Shown here piece by piece: positions 35,264 to 46,937 of a stretch of DNA of 64,000 bases. Position numbers and translations under genes: made by a program. The stretch is from contig NC_056037.1 of the NCBI RefSeq assembly GCF_004379255.2, positions 34,941,012 to 35,005,011 on the forward strand, read 5' to 3'. The stretch's first letter is position 1. Each line of letters begins with the position of its first letter. The notes beneath the pieces were generated by a model. That model saw only the letters and a list, made by a program, of their open reading frames with translations. It did not search any database and was not told the DNA's origin. This stretch comes from Salvia splendens (Eukaryota; Streptophyta; Magnoliopsida; Lamiales; Lamiaceae).

Positions 35264-36012
35264 ATTTTTTTTTCCATTTTACAGAATTTATATTTGTATT
35301 ACAAAAAACGTTAATTTAAATGCGTGTGGCCTTCGAGTCTTTTACCTAAGCTAATTAAAATCAAAATATAAGAAGCTAAAGTTTGGAGTATATATATATG
35401 TCTTTTTTGGTTAAGCTTAAAGCATTGAAATGAAAGGACACCACTATGTTTGGTTCCAATTTATGATGCATGCATTTCTGACCCATCTTGATTTAAGACG
35501 TTTCATATTGTAAAATATTAAAGTGATTTTGTTGAATGGTGAAATGTCCAATCAAATCATATGGTGCATGCCTAGCCCCCACCTGACCCTCACATTTAAA
35601 AGAACATGCCATAAATAATAAACCAACAAACTCAGCTCATTCCAACATTATAATAAATTCTTCAAGACATGTGTATTATTATTAAAAAGTAAATCTATCC
35701 TTCTAAATATAGACTTGATAACATTCTGAACATGCACCCTGTCTCTTATTCCAATATTTTTTTTATTAATTTATATACATAAAATTTGAATGATAATAAC
35801 CTAACATGCACATATTAATCTATCAAAAAAATAAAATAAATAAATACTCCTACTATCTATGCAAGTAGCAAATCCGAGAGGGATCGGAGAATTAGTTGAA
35901 ATCACAGAAAAAATACACCAAATATAAATTACTAATTTTTATTAATAAATTGAATAAACACAAAGTGGAGTCTGATAGTACAAAATAATAGAGTAGTAGA
36001 AATAGGAGATAA
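35264..36012. other. Intergenic DNA between the tRNA and the EPFL gene
   Basis: It begins with the pol III T-run terminator (ATTTTTTTTT, 35264-35273). No other feature is supported. The last 100-150 bases are presumably the 3' end of the EPFL transcript. Confidence 0.5.
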
Positions 36013-36408
36013 TTAAGGTTGATAAAGCTTATTCCCACACCTGCATTTCCAAGATAGAAGATAGTAGGTGTCATCTTCTCTGTGAGATGATATAGACACT
36101 CCCCATTTCTTGGTTTGATGAGGTGGAATTACCAAAGTAGCCTCGCATGGCCTGCAAGTCATGCACTTGTTGACACAAGCAGGTGGCCTTGACCCCAACA
36201 CCATCTTCCTCACCTCCTCCTCATCTTTCAATGATGATGATGTTGCCCTAATCCCACCTGATCATATCCACAAACATAATTAATTAATTAATTAATCAAT
36301 CAATCATGCATGTTGGTATGTGTAGCATCTACCTGAGGAGATGGAGGAAATTAGGAAGATTGTTGTGAGTGCAAAAGTGAGGAAGAGGTGGTTTCTTGAT
36401 AGAGGCAT
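36013..36408 (-). CDS. EPIDERMAL PATTERNING FACTOR-like secreted peptide precursor
   Basis: Two exons (36408-36333 and 36257-36013), with GT-AG borders and matching phase, encode 106 residues. Exon 1 is a signal peptide (MPLSRNHLFLTFALTTIFL). The mature region has six cysteines (53, 57, 60, 63, 97, 99) in the arrangement GSRPPACVNKCMTCRPCEA ... SWKCRCGNKLYQP, typical of EPF/EPFL peptides. These are apoplastic ligands of ERECTA-family receptor kinases that control stomatal spacing and organ growth. The loop between the fourth and fifth cysteines (about 33 residues) is fairly long, which fits EPFL rather than EPF1/EPF2 types. The exact subclass cannot be settled by eye. The short intron carries an (ATTA)n run and CAATCAATCATGCATG. 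Confidence 0.9.
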
Positions 36409-37487
36409 GGTGGTGGTGATTTTTGTGATAGGGGAAATGGGTATGAAGACAAATTATGATGAGCAGTGTGTGTAGAATGAGGGGACAAGACAGTTATACA
36501 GTGTTGAGAAATCATGGGCTTCTTCTCTTGCACCAATTTCAATTTCCATCTGCCACAGAAAACAATGTTTAATTAATAGGGTTTCTCCTTTTGGGAAAAT
36601 GTTGTGTTTCATGACTCTGGTTGTCCAACTTGTTTTTCTTTTCTCTTTTAGTCCATGGAGTACTATATATCTGGGGTTTTACTATTCACAGTTGCTACAA
36701 GTGCTTTATTGTTATTTTTTGCATCCTTATAAGATTTGGGGAATCGCGTGAATGTGTTACTATTAGTCAAAGTTTTATGGTTTCTTGAAAAAATACCTAT
36801 TTGAATTTCTTGTTAATTAAAATATATTTTCCTACTCCTATAGGTCGCATTAAAATGAATCCGCGCTTTAAATGTTAACTAAAACTGCATATTGATAGTC
36901 GAATTTGTATATTGTTCAAAATGGATATGTATTTGAACAATATATTGACCCGTAAATTCTATTTTTAATGGATACATATTCATTTTCAACATTATGCAGA
37001 TCCACGTTGAACAATTTATAGATTCTATATTGTTCAAAATGAATCTGCATTTGAATGCAAATCCATGTTCAACTATATTCAGATCCTTCATACTATTAAA
37101 CAAATATATTTCGATGAATACAAATTCATTTCGAATATTATACAGATCCACATTGAACAATATACTAATTCACGTTGAACAATATACAGATTTGATTTTG
37201 CAATATATGCAAATTCTTTTTTTTAACAAGTACAGATTCAATTTGTTATATACTCCTTTCATCCACAGTAGGCCGGAGTCCTATTTAATTTGGGCACAAA
37301 TACTATAAAGTAAATTAAGTGAGTTGAATAAGTTAATGGAACATGGATCACACTTATATACTATGATAAAATGTGAGTAGAATAAGTTGTTGGAATGTGA
37401 GACATACTTACTATTTATGATAAAAGTGAAATTATGACTTTTATTGTGGGACAGATGAAAATTAATGAAAAAATAAGACTCCACAAA
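36409..37487. other. EPFL upstream region with inverted short repeats and a Stowaway-like remnant
   Basis: At about 36880-37220 a short sequence of the kind ATATTGTTCAAAATG / CACATTGAACAATATA recurs about eight times in both orientations, forming several possible hairpins. At about 37247-37455 degenerate CTCCTTTCATCC and GGGACAGATG ends suggest an old Stowaway-like MITE. No gene is supported. Confidence 0.5.
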
Positions 37488-37892
37488 GACATGGGCTAGC
37501 AATAGTCTAGTAAAAAACTCCTACTGCCACATCATCATGCCCTTCCCACAACCTAGCAATAGCCTAACCAAACAAGAACCTAGCTTACGCCCTAGCCCAA
37601 CAAATAAATTGACAAATACGATTAATTCATTTAAATTGTTGGTGTTTATCAAATATTAAAAAATGAAGTGCAATGAATTGTAAATATAAAATATAAAATA
37701 TAAATAAATAAAATATAAAAAGAAAAAAAAATCGGCTAGCCGATCGCTCGCCGCGCAATAGGTGGCTAGCGATCGGCTAGTCCACGCCCTAGTTCGTCCG
37801 TTGGGCTAGCCTAACGCAATAGCGGACTAGCTGAGCCCCCTAGCCGCACGCTGGTGGCTAGGGCGTCGGCTAGTCCACTATTTCAGATGCTC
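37488..37892. mobile_element. Harbinger-type MITE remnant
   Basis: The right end, GGACTAGCCGACGCCC in reverse reading and AGATGCTC next to TTA, resembles the other Harbinger MITEs here. The interior is full of CTAGCC/GGCTAG repeats in both orientations, especially at 37730-37880. The left terminus is unclear and no matching target duplication was found there. Confidence 0.6.
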
Positions 37893-38930
37893 TTATTGTG
37901 GGAGTATATATTTACTTTAAAAATAGGAATGTCAAGTGTCCATTTTAGATTTTAGATCTTACAATAGCGCCAATCAAATTCTATCTTAGTCATATGTATA
38001 TTTTTCTATATTCCTAACTCCTTTTGAATAATTAAGATATATACCGTTGCTAATTACGATATATAACCGTTGCTAATTACGATATATAACCGTATTATCA
38101 TGTATTTGTGTGTGATGAAAAATCATTAAATTGCATAATTACGATATATGACCGTTGCTAATTAATAGTAGTAAAATTTTAATGACACACAATAACGCCT
38201 ATTACTCCATTCTCCTTATAACCTTTGCATGCGCTATATAAATAAATCTCTTTCCACTGTGTCCAACATACGAAGGCTTTCTTAAAGAAGCTTCTTGCAG
38301 TCTCGTGATGTTAGCAAGAAAAATGAAGTGAAGTTTGAGCTTAGCAGCACAACTCAAAGTGGTGGAAGAGGGCCTAGCACTTGCTGGTATGAGTCATCGG
38401 AACTTCAATCTTGCAGGGGAAGAAGTGGTTATGTTCTTCCTCCGTCCTCGCAAGACCATGCATGTAAGAGTTGACGGTGACATTCGACATCACTACCCAA
38501 AAAGGCGACCTTCTCCACTGTTGACGGTGGCGCAGCTATTAAATCTTTTATTTAATTTTTGAAATGTTGGATCCAAGTCCCAAATGTTTTGTTGATTAAA
38601 TAGATAAAGAAGAAGAAGAAGCGTGGCGGTTCTGATCCGGTTATATGGACTAATTCTGATTTCAATAGAGGGAATGGAATTGAAATGGAAGATGCTTATA
38701 GAAGAAGCCTCAGGGTGTCCTCCCCTTTACATTTAGCAAACTTCTTTTCCTTTTTTTCTTTCTTTCCTTTTCTTTAGGAATAAGATATATTGTTAGGTTA
38801 AATGGATTCATGATTACGGTAATAATCGGCAACACTTTTCTAGGTAATTTGACTTTTCAAAAATAAATAAAATGAAAATATACAACGAGCATATAAACTC
38901 ATTATAAGTTTTAGTTTAATCATGCAACCA
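37893..38930. other. Intergenic DNA with a short tandem repeat
   Basis: TTGCTAATTACGATATATAACCG repeats occur at about 38030-38170. A GCTATATAAATAAATC box at 38235 followed by a short open stretch (38335-38562) might be a gene remnant. That stretch lacks an ATG start and I do not recognise its product, so I leave it uncalled. Confidence 0.4.
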
Positions 38931-39391
38931 ACTTATGTCACGACCGCATTTTCTATGGATAGAAAACACGGTTGATCGCGACTAGGGGAGGATTAAAGAA
39001 GCGGGGAAGAAAGGGAAAAACACAAATTGACCATAGCTCGAAACAAATGGGAATAGCTTGAAATAAAATCAGAGTTTTGAACAAAATAGACCTGAGTCTT
39101 TTAAGATGCACAACGGAAGCAAATGAACGCGGTTCCATGTATGAAGACATGAACCTCCGAGAGTCAAAATCTGACTGAATTAAATGTCTTGTCTCAATAG
39201 CACTTCCTCCACCACTTCACTGCTCAACCTGCACATTTAGAAATATATGCAGGGCTGAGTACAAAATACTCAGTGAACACATTGCCGAAAATTACACATA
39301 TACATTTGAAAAATATTGTCAAGCCATCATCACAGTAACACTCGGGGTGTTGTTGAAAAGACCCGAGCTTACTAAAAATATCACATTGGGT

Positions 39392-39620
39392 TGCAACCCC
39401 TTTTTCCGGTACTTAGCCATGATCACATTGTGCCGTCGAGATGGTGTTCTCGCACGGTCACCTTCTCTGCCCATCATGTCAGAGGTATTCTTGTGCCGGG
39501 AAGGTGGCCACCTTCCACGGTCACCTTCTCTGCCCAACATGTCGGAGGTATCATTGTGCCGGGAAGGTGGCCACCTTCCTCGGTCACCTGCTCTGCCCAA
39601 CATGTCAGAGGTAGCTTGTG
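39392..39620. repeat. 63-bp tandem repeat inside the solo LTR
   Basis: CGGTCACCTTCTCTGCCC recurs at 39455, 39518 and 39581 (one base differing in the last), a 63-base period. An intervening GTGCCGGGAAGGTGGCCACC segment is also repeated. Open frames across it on both strands are repeat artefacts. Confidence 0.9.
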
Positions 39621-39998
39621 TACACTAGTCCGAGCGGGGACACCACCTTCACTGGGACCCGAATTCGACTTATATCATCATTCATAATTCACTTGGCCGT
39701 AGCCAACAGATAGGCATCATACACAAAACATTTATGGCAAGACAACATCTTTAATAATCACGAACATGTGTTCGTGTTTTCATAAAATACGATTTGTATT
39801 TTTAGTATAGGAAAGCTCACCTTGATCGTTTAGTTCCCTTAACTTGAATCTTTCGTTCCGACTTTACTTTGCAATCGTACCCTTTTGAAAATAAAACAAT
39901 AGAAAAATACTAATTTAGTTTTAAACTAATCTAATTAAATTAGAAAGAAAATCTCAAGGTTAAACCCTATTATTAATAATAATATTATTATTATTTGT

Positions 39999-40078
<80 letters not shown>
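39999..40078. repeat. (ATC)n microsatellite
   Basis: About 26 uninterrupted ATC units inside the solo LTR. The poly-Met open frame on the minus strand is an artefact of this repeat. Confidence 0.98.
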
Positions 40079-42206
40079 TTTTACTATTAAACTTGCATTA
40101 TTTGAACTTACATTATTTATTACTAGTTCGTTTGCTATTTCGGCTCCGATTAAGTGGCATTCCATACACTACTACAATTCTACGCAAAACTCTAAAATAA
40201 GTCCCAAGCTCAATTATTTGATCTTGTTTCTCGGTTTTTGCGTATTTTCGATTATTTGGCGGCCGCCCAAGGCGTCGCGTGCGACGCCGGTCGGCCCTTC
40301 GCGTCTCAACTTTAATATTTCCCATCCTCGGAACTCAATAATTTATTCAGGAATTAATTAATTAGGCTGCGAGCTCAATTCCTTCAATTAATTCCAATCC
40401 AAGGATATCACTTATATACAACCAACATAATTAATTACAAGCCCAACCGTTAGATTTTCTAGGCCCAAAATAATTAATCTCTTGGCCCAATCATTAAAAA
40501 AAACTTAACCCACTTCTACAATTAAAAGACTAATTTATGGCCTCTTTTAGAAGATGGGATCGGCCCAACTATTAATTTGTAGACCATCTTAGCTAATTAA
40601 ATAAGACAGCCCATTAATCAACTTGGCCCAGAAACAAATAAAGAGGCCCAATGATACTAATTGAGGACACCTATTTGTTATTCCGCCTCCATCAGCTCCC
40701 TCGAGAATTTCCCCCAAATCACCTTTCTTCACAAAATGCAATCCCTAGTTTAGGAGGAACTACGCCATTTCTCCGGTGAAAACGCCGTCGGCGGCTAGCT
40801 CTCCACCGATCCTTTCCGCCGGCGTCTCTCTCTCATTCTCCTTCCGCTCAACACACTCTCTCTCTCTCTCGGCGACCAGCGCCGCCGCTCACTGTCGTCC
40901 GATGTTCGGAGGGACGATTGCTGCTGTTCCGCAGTGACCGTGCAGCGATCTCCGCTGGGCAGCCCGTCAGTCTCAACCTAAAGCTAAGTTCTCCTTCCCC
41001 CTTCCCCATCTACTCAATTCTTTGAGTTATTACAGTAGCTATGAGTGCATCTAAGTTTCTAAGTTGAAAGTCCTAAATATTTGTGATGTTCACACCTTGA
41101 TCTTGTAGGGATTGATTATTGCTTTCGATACTTGGGTGTTCAAAGTTTGGGGATCGTACTGCTTAATTCTAGCAGCCTATATTGCCATGTAAAGAGCTTG
41201 ATTCTTGATCACTGAGTCATTCTTATTGTTGCTACGAGATGAGATTCCTATTGAATTTTCTAAGTTCTTGGCTAACACTGTGGTTGTTCTACACATGATG
41301 CAAGGAGAGTGCGTTGTGAAGTTACCTTGCTTGGTAATTCGTTCTTTGTTGTGGGGCTCCTCTCGCTCCTTGCTACTACTCGCTGCACCCATTTCCTTGT
41401 GAAACTTTAGGTGTCGAAGAGCGGGGAGGAGGAGGAGGTGAGGAGAGGCAGCTGCTTCTATTTTGGCAGTTTGTTTATGAAACTTGGGGACAAAGTCTCT
41501 ATTTTGGGGTTTCATAGTGATGTGTAGGTGATAAAAAAATGATTGTGATATCTACATACTTATACAAAAGATGGAAGATGGTAGTGACACTTATCTTTAA
41601 AAATATATTTTGTCAGAGGATATGATTTCCTCCTGCTCTCTAATTAATGCAGCATTAAATGCTGCATGATGGCATATATTCTCTCGGATCTTTCCAATGT
41701 TACACCTTTTTTTATTCTATTTATTTATTATTATTATTATTATTATATAGATATTTTTTATCAATTTAATTATTTGAGTATTTATTTAATCATTCATTTA
41801 ATTTAATGTAGGTATAATTGGTTCAAGTTCGTGGCTTTGGTGTAGGAAAACAAATAACATCCATAGTCTTCCCTGATGATGTATCGGACTTTCTTGGAGT
41901 GCGAGCACGACCGTTGAACGGGCTGCGTGAACTTTTCTCTAATTGTAATAGATAAGGATTTGATAAATTTGTATAATAATTTAGCGGACTTCGGAGATAT
42001 GCCGGACATTATACCTTTTTATTTGGTGTTACTTTTTGTTTTTACTTGAAATATTCGTTTGAGAACGAAGCAACGATTATTTATAATTCCAAGATCAATT
42101 ATTATACATGAAAATGGCAGATTTCGAATACTACAACGATCACTTATTATTCATCTTTAGGCTAATAATAATAATAAGGTACGAAAGTTCGGGTTGTTAC
42201 AACTTA

Positions 42207-43598
42207 TGAGCAATTACACTTTTTATTTAATTGGTTATTGTCATAGGTTTTATATCATGTAATTTAATATTGAAACGTTTTATTTTGTAGTTGTTTCATG
42301 TTTATTATGTTTTAATATTGATTTGTCTTTATTATATAGTTCTATATTTTTTGTTTATAATTTTCATATAATGATATTATTTTTAATTTTATTTAATTAG
42401 TTTATAACTTCAAGTCAATGTTTCAGAATAGCTTAGTCCGTGCATCACACCCCGTGCATCGCACGGGGTGTGACACTAGTTATTTTAAATGCCCAAGATG
42501 CCCTAATTAGAAATCTTCATGAAATTCGAGCATGACTTTTAGTTATAAAATCGTCACTTCTATGGATTATGGTGCAATTTTGTGGTGTGTCGTGTTCATG
42601 TCTATTTTTGCTGCAATTTTTTCTTTTCTTTTCAAATAATCATATCAGTATTAAGTAATATACTCTATATTTCGGATAATTACTCTAACTTCATGCTTCA
42701 AATGTAGTAAATCGGATTCCTAATCAAGCAATTCAAAATTGACAAGTCACAAGAACGAATACTCCAATTGATATGCAAGAATAAGTTAAAAGATTAAATT
42801 CAAATATGACTTCTAAAAAAGTAAGTATGACAAAAAATTAAATAAATACATAAATAAATAGTCGGAGTAGAAGGAAAGTGTAGATGAAATTTCTTTGACT
42901 CTCTAACTCAGCAGTTCATATATGTTGAATTTCTTTACTCTCTAACTCAACGGTTATATATCATAATTTAATGATTTTTCATCACTCACAAATTACGATT
43001 ATAATTGGAATTTTGCACTAATCTGAGTTCTCATTTTTAGTTAATTTTTTTTCTTTTGATTTATTTTGTAGTCCTAATAATACGCCTAGAAAGAGGGGGG
43101 AAAAAGGAACGTGGACTGTGAATGCCAAACAGATTACTGTACACAATAAAAAATCCAACTTGATTATAATTTATCATTATCATTAATCTCATAAAAAAAT
43201 GGATTGGTTATCACACAAGCATAAATAAGAAACTTCAATATTAGCTTCAGAGCAGCATTGCCATTAGAGCATGATTACAGTGTGTGGATCCTGATCCAAA
43301 TAAAATCAGATTAGGATTTGACAATATGCACATGCACAAACACACACACACACAGTATGCACATGCACAAACACACACTATACACACACAATATGCTCAT
43401 GCTTTATAAACACCGATTTTGTGCGAGTTTGCCACCAATATTCAAATAAGTTAAAATTATTAAGATGTGCATGTGCACAACATTTCGGTGCAGCATTTGA
43501 TAAATCATTGGAGTTTCTGTATCACAACAAATTAGTATTGAGCCTAAATTATATTACTACAACACACAATCTTACTGCATACCCCCAGCTTTGAAAAT
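42207..43598. other. AT-rich intergenic DNA
   Basis: A perfect inverted pair CACCCCGTGCATCGCACGGG lies at about 42446-42475. A CA-rich simple repeat lies at about 43325-43390. No gene is supported. The last bases may be the 3' end of the B3 gene. Confidence 0.45.
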
Positions 43599-44136
43599 CT
43601 AGTAATCCTGCTTCTTCCTCCTCTTTCCAGAATTGCTAGTACCGACCTCCCCAGCTAGTGCAATCACAAACAACATATGCACAACAAGTCACTAACTCAA
43701 ACTTTAAAAACTGTAAGGAAATGCAAAGTAGAACTCACCATCCACCACCATCTCCGTGTCTCGTTTTTCAGGAGGCTTCTCATCACCAGCCTCAGTTTTT
43801 GTTAGGATCGTCGACTGCAACATTAGTTTGATATTGTCCGCTTTGGGTCAAGCCCGCACGGATTTGTTTTTGGGTCACTCCCAAAAGGCCTTAAACTAAT
43901 TGGGGTTGGACAGGAATTATATACACCTTCCAACTTCCCTCCCTCATCCGATGTGGGATGGGTTTGTACCCCAACAAACCTCACCTCAAACCGAGACCAC
44001 ATCGGGAACGCAGTCGACACGAACCATCAATAAATTTTTCTATTTTCAGGTGCCATACATTGTTATTACAGTCGCGCAGGGCCATCTCTTGCGGCTCAGT
44101 TCCATGAATCGAGTCGGCAAAGACCGAGGGAACAAT
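43599..44136 (-). pseudogene. B3-domain gene, 3' portion (partial)
   Basis: Three exon-like pieces read on the minus strand. The first (44136-43985, after TTTTCAG) encodes IVPSVFADSIHG, TEPQEMALRDCNNNVWHLKI and EKFIDGSC. This is the middle of a plant B3 DNA-binding domain, resembling REM-type B3 proteins. The second (ending at a GTGAG donor at 43739) encodes a hydrophilic stretch, TEAGDEKPPEKRDTEMVVD. The last (43654-43599) encodes GEVGTSNSGKRRKKQDY and a stop. A TRIM-like LTR fills the intron between the first two. The beginning of the B3 domain (usually FFKV...) is not found directly upstream, where transposons occupy the sequence. The gene is therefore probably broken, but very long introns cannot be excluded. 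Confidence 0.6.
43800..43976 (-). mobile_element. TRIM-like solo LTR in a B3 intron
   Basis: On the minus strand it starts TGTTGGGGTACAAACCC and ends GACGATCCTAACA. It contains CCCATCCCACATCGG, GGCCTTTTGGG and GTGCGGGCTTGACCC, motifs I recognise from common short plant LTRs in introns. No clear target duplication is seen. Confidence 0.6.
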
Positions 44137-44420
44137 CTGAAAACACGTGAAATTAGATCAACACAGATAGTAATGTCTTAAAACACTGTCATGTAAGGCA
44201 ACAAAGTACAAAAATTTGCTATTATATCTTTATTATTTTGCACTCGTTCCGTGCAGTGCCGTGCAGTGCAGTGCACTAAATGAGTTCATAACACTTTTAG
44301 TGCAGAAGTTTGCACTATTTCGGTGCACCAAAATAGTGCAAACCCAGTTGGTCAAATGTTTCATTACAAGCATCGTTTATTAATATTACATAGATTATGT
44401 TTTATCTTATCTATAATTAC

Positions 44421-46128
44421 TAGGGGTGGGAAATTATACCGAAATACCGTAATACCGGACTTACCGTACCGAAAAAATACCGAAAATATCGATTTTTCGG
44501 TATACCACAGTTTCCGGTACGGTATGATACCGTACCGCAGTGTTTCGGTACGGTAACGGTATCAATTTTTCTATACCGCGGTATACCGTGGTATATCGGT
44601 ATACCGATAGATTATTAGATATATATTAATATTAAATGTGTTATAATATATATATTACAGTTATATATATTATATTAAAAAAATTTTAATACATCAATTA
44701 ATACAATAAAATTAAACATTCAAATGATAATTTATTCAAACAAATTCAAAATTAACCTGAATTATTTTTTTATCAACTCATCCTATTAAATATAATAAAC
44801 ACAATAGCACATAACACCGAAAGAAGATTGGAAATACGATATCGGGAATATGTTTCAACAGAGCACATTTGAAAGAATTTGTATTAACTCACACCATTTA
44901 GTATATGATTCTTTGTGTAATGTCATATTCCAAATATACAAAGTAATTAAAATTTTTGTTTTATTCTTCGTCCCACTTCATAAAATGTCAATTAAAAATA
45001 TGTGCAGCTGAAAATGAATCAAATCGTTTAATTAGTGTTTAATTCATTGTATGCTATATTATTTTATATACTACTTAAATTGAAGGATGAATAAATAGGA
45101 TACTGATAAGTCATTCTTAATTCTTAAAGAGAAATAAATGTCCAATTTAAATTACTAACTAGTGTCACTCCCATGTGATGCACGAGTCATTTTAATTTCT
45201 TCATATTTATTTCATTATGCGAAATAAAAGTTGTGAAATGATAAACAAAAGAATATTCGACATTATCTTACTTTGGATTATACTTTTTCAATCACATTAA
45301 CCCCACATAGCCACAAGAGTGCGTTTAAATGCCACATTTTCTTAAAAATGTCAATACGATCACATTAAAATTTCAACACATATTTGTGTTGACATTTTAA
45401 TAAATTGTCTTGACATTTAAATATCAGACTTAAAATTAAAAAGCATTTTAAATATGTGAAAAATATGAATTAACCGTTGAGTTATAACTGCAGGAGCAAG
45501 TTTACGTTGCAATAATTAGGTGTTTTGATATATGGATGTTACACTCCATACATTTCTTTTGGTTTGGTTGTTTGTGTATTGTGATTATGCTCGACTATTA
45601 ATAAAGGTTATCAAATGCAGGGTCATCTTCAACGAATTTTTGTGGAATTTTGAGAAATGAAGACAACGTGGTTGCAAGGAATGAAGATAATATTGTTGAT
45701 CATGACTTCATAAATTGTTTTAGATTTGAATGTTGAAGGTTTATTAATTTGAATGCTATGAACAAGATTTGATTGTGATGAAGTTTTATTATTTTGGGCT
45801 TTTTTAAATAGTTGAACACTTGAATTGTTATTTTAAATATTTTGTACACAATAGGTTTTTTTTCGGTATACCGTTACCGTTACCATACCGTTATTACGGT
45901 GTACCGTACCGTGTTTCGGTATACCGTTTTTAACGGTATACCGAAACACGGTACGGTATACCGTAATAACGGTATCAAAAAATATCATACCGAATTTCCG
46001 GTATACCGGAATTCCGGTATACCGAAAATTCGGTACGGTATCGGTATTGAATTTTGTCATACCGTACTTTCCGGTACGGTATGCGGTATGGCACGGTCGG
46101 TACGGTATACCGTACCGACCCACCCCTA
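44421..46128. mobile_element. Non-autonomous hAT element, ACCGT-rich ends
   Basis: Ends TAGGGGTGGG and CCCACCCCTA are perfect 10-base inverted repeats. A perfect 8-base target duplication ATAATTAC lies at 44413-44420 and 46129-46136, as expected for hAT. The subterminal 150-300 bases on both sides are dense with GGTATACCG / TACCGTACCG motifs. The middle is AT-rich and encodes no transposase. Confidence 0.92.
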
Positions 46129-46278
46129 ATAATTACCAGTTAGTGTGCTACGTGCATTGGAGAACACAATATTACTTCAAAAAATAAATATATATGCGAC
46201 ACTCAATGCAAACAAGCTATTGGAGTTCAGAACACTTTAAGTGCAGAAGTGCAAACTAAGTTAGTCTAATGATATATT

Positions 46279-46563
46279 CACTACTAGAAAATTGGCCTTT
46301 AATGACACCTAAAATTGCCACTAGAAAACTATTGTTGTGGCACTTTGCCTGTAATGGCACTTTTGGAAGTGCAGCACCGGGTACCTGTAGTAAGAGGTAG
46401 TGCATAGATAGTACATCTATGATGGCACTTTTTATGTTGAAGTGCAGTAACAATATATTATAAAGTGCAGTGAAAAGCTAGTGTGTAGATAGTACATCTA
46501 TGCTGACACTTTTTATAAAGTGTGATAAAAAAAGTGTAGTGAGAAGCAATTTTTCTAGTAGTG
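46279..46563. mobile_element. CACTA-type MITE
   Basis: Begins CACTACTAGAAAATTGG and ends CAATTTTTCTAGTAGTG, with inverted repeats of about 17 bases. The triplet ATT flanks each side, the 3-base duplication of CACTA elements. The interior repeats AGTGCAGTGA and GATAGTACATCTATG. Confidence 0.9.
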
Positions 46564-46886
46564 ATTACAAGCATTGTATATTACTGCTGTTACATCATTT
46601 CAATAACTACCATATAGTGTGCATATCGATAATTAACATTGCAAAACACAATAAATTACTTCTACAAAAAGGTTGTAAACACTAATCACTCATAATTTAT
46701 CCATCACAGTGAACACATTCAGATTTTATAGAACAAAAAAAGTTATACAATTCAATAATATTGAAAAAAACGAATGAAACAAAAAGATTGGTGTAAATTA
46801 TAAAAGAAACGAAGCAAAAAAAAAAGAGCGCAAATTAATAAATATGATGGAAAGCAAAGATAAAATAGAAGGAATGAGCACACTAC

Positions 46887-46937
46887 ATTTGGTAATGCCC
46901 GTCTCTGAACGATTTGTGAAGCCCCACGCGACGCCAT
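46887..46937 (-). CDS. Possible first exon upstream of the B3 remnant (tentative)
   Basis: An ATG at 46937 opens MASRGASQIVQRRALPN, followed by a GT donor at 46886. The length, Arg-rich content and position upstream on the same strand fit the first exon of a B3 gene. However, no exon carrying the start of the B3 domain is visible in the 2.7 kb between it and the exon at 44136. A TRIM-like promoter (CCCACATCG, then CACCTATAAAATGG) lies upstream at about 47025-47065. Confidence 0.3.

Larger units (their letters stand above)
38936..42201 (+). mobile_element. Gypsy-like solo LTR (Tekay/Del type)
   Basis: It begins TGTCACGACCGC and ends GGGTTGTTACA, with the 5-base direct repeat ACTTA immediately outside each end (38931-38935 and 42202-42206). 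A length of 3266 bases and TGTCACG...TTACA termini fit plant Tekay/Del-type Gypsy LTRs. No gag-pol, primer-binding site or second LTR is present, so it is a solo LTR left by LTR-LTR recombination. A CT-rich leader-like region lies at 40680-40990. Confidence 0.88.

Noticed and set aside
38335..38562. 75-residue open frame after a TATA-like box
   Set aside because: It starts at TTG rather than ATG, matches no family I know, and has no supporting splice structure.
39319..39687. Overlapping repeat-containing frames on both strands
   Set aside because: They are produced by the 63-base tandem repeat in the solo LTR; coding on both strands with the same period is not plausible.
39935..40165. Open frame with a long poly-Met run
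   Set aside because: It is only the (ATC)n microsatellite read in one frame.
44323..44556. Tyr/Arg-rich open frame
   Set aside because: It reads through the ACCGT-type subterminal repeats of the hAT element.
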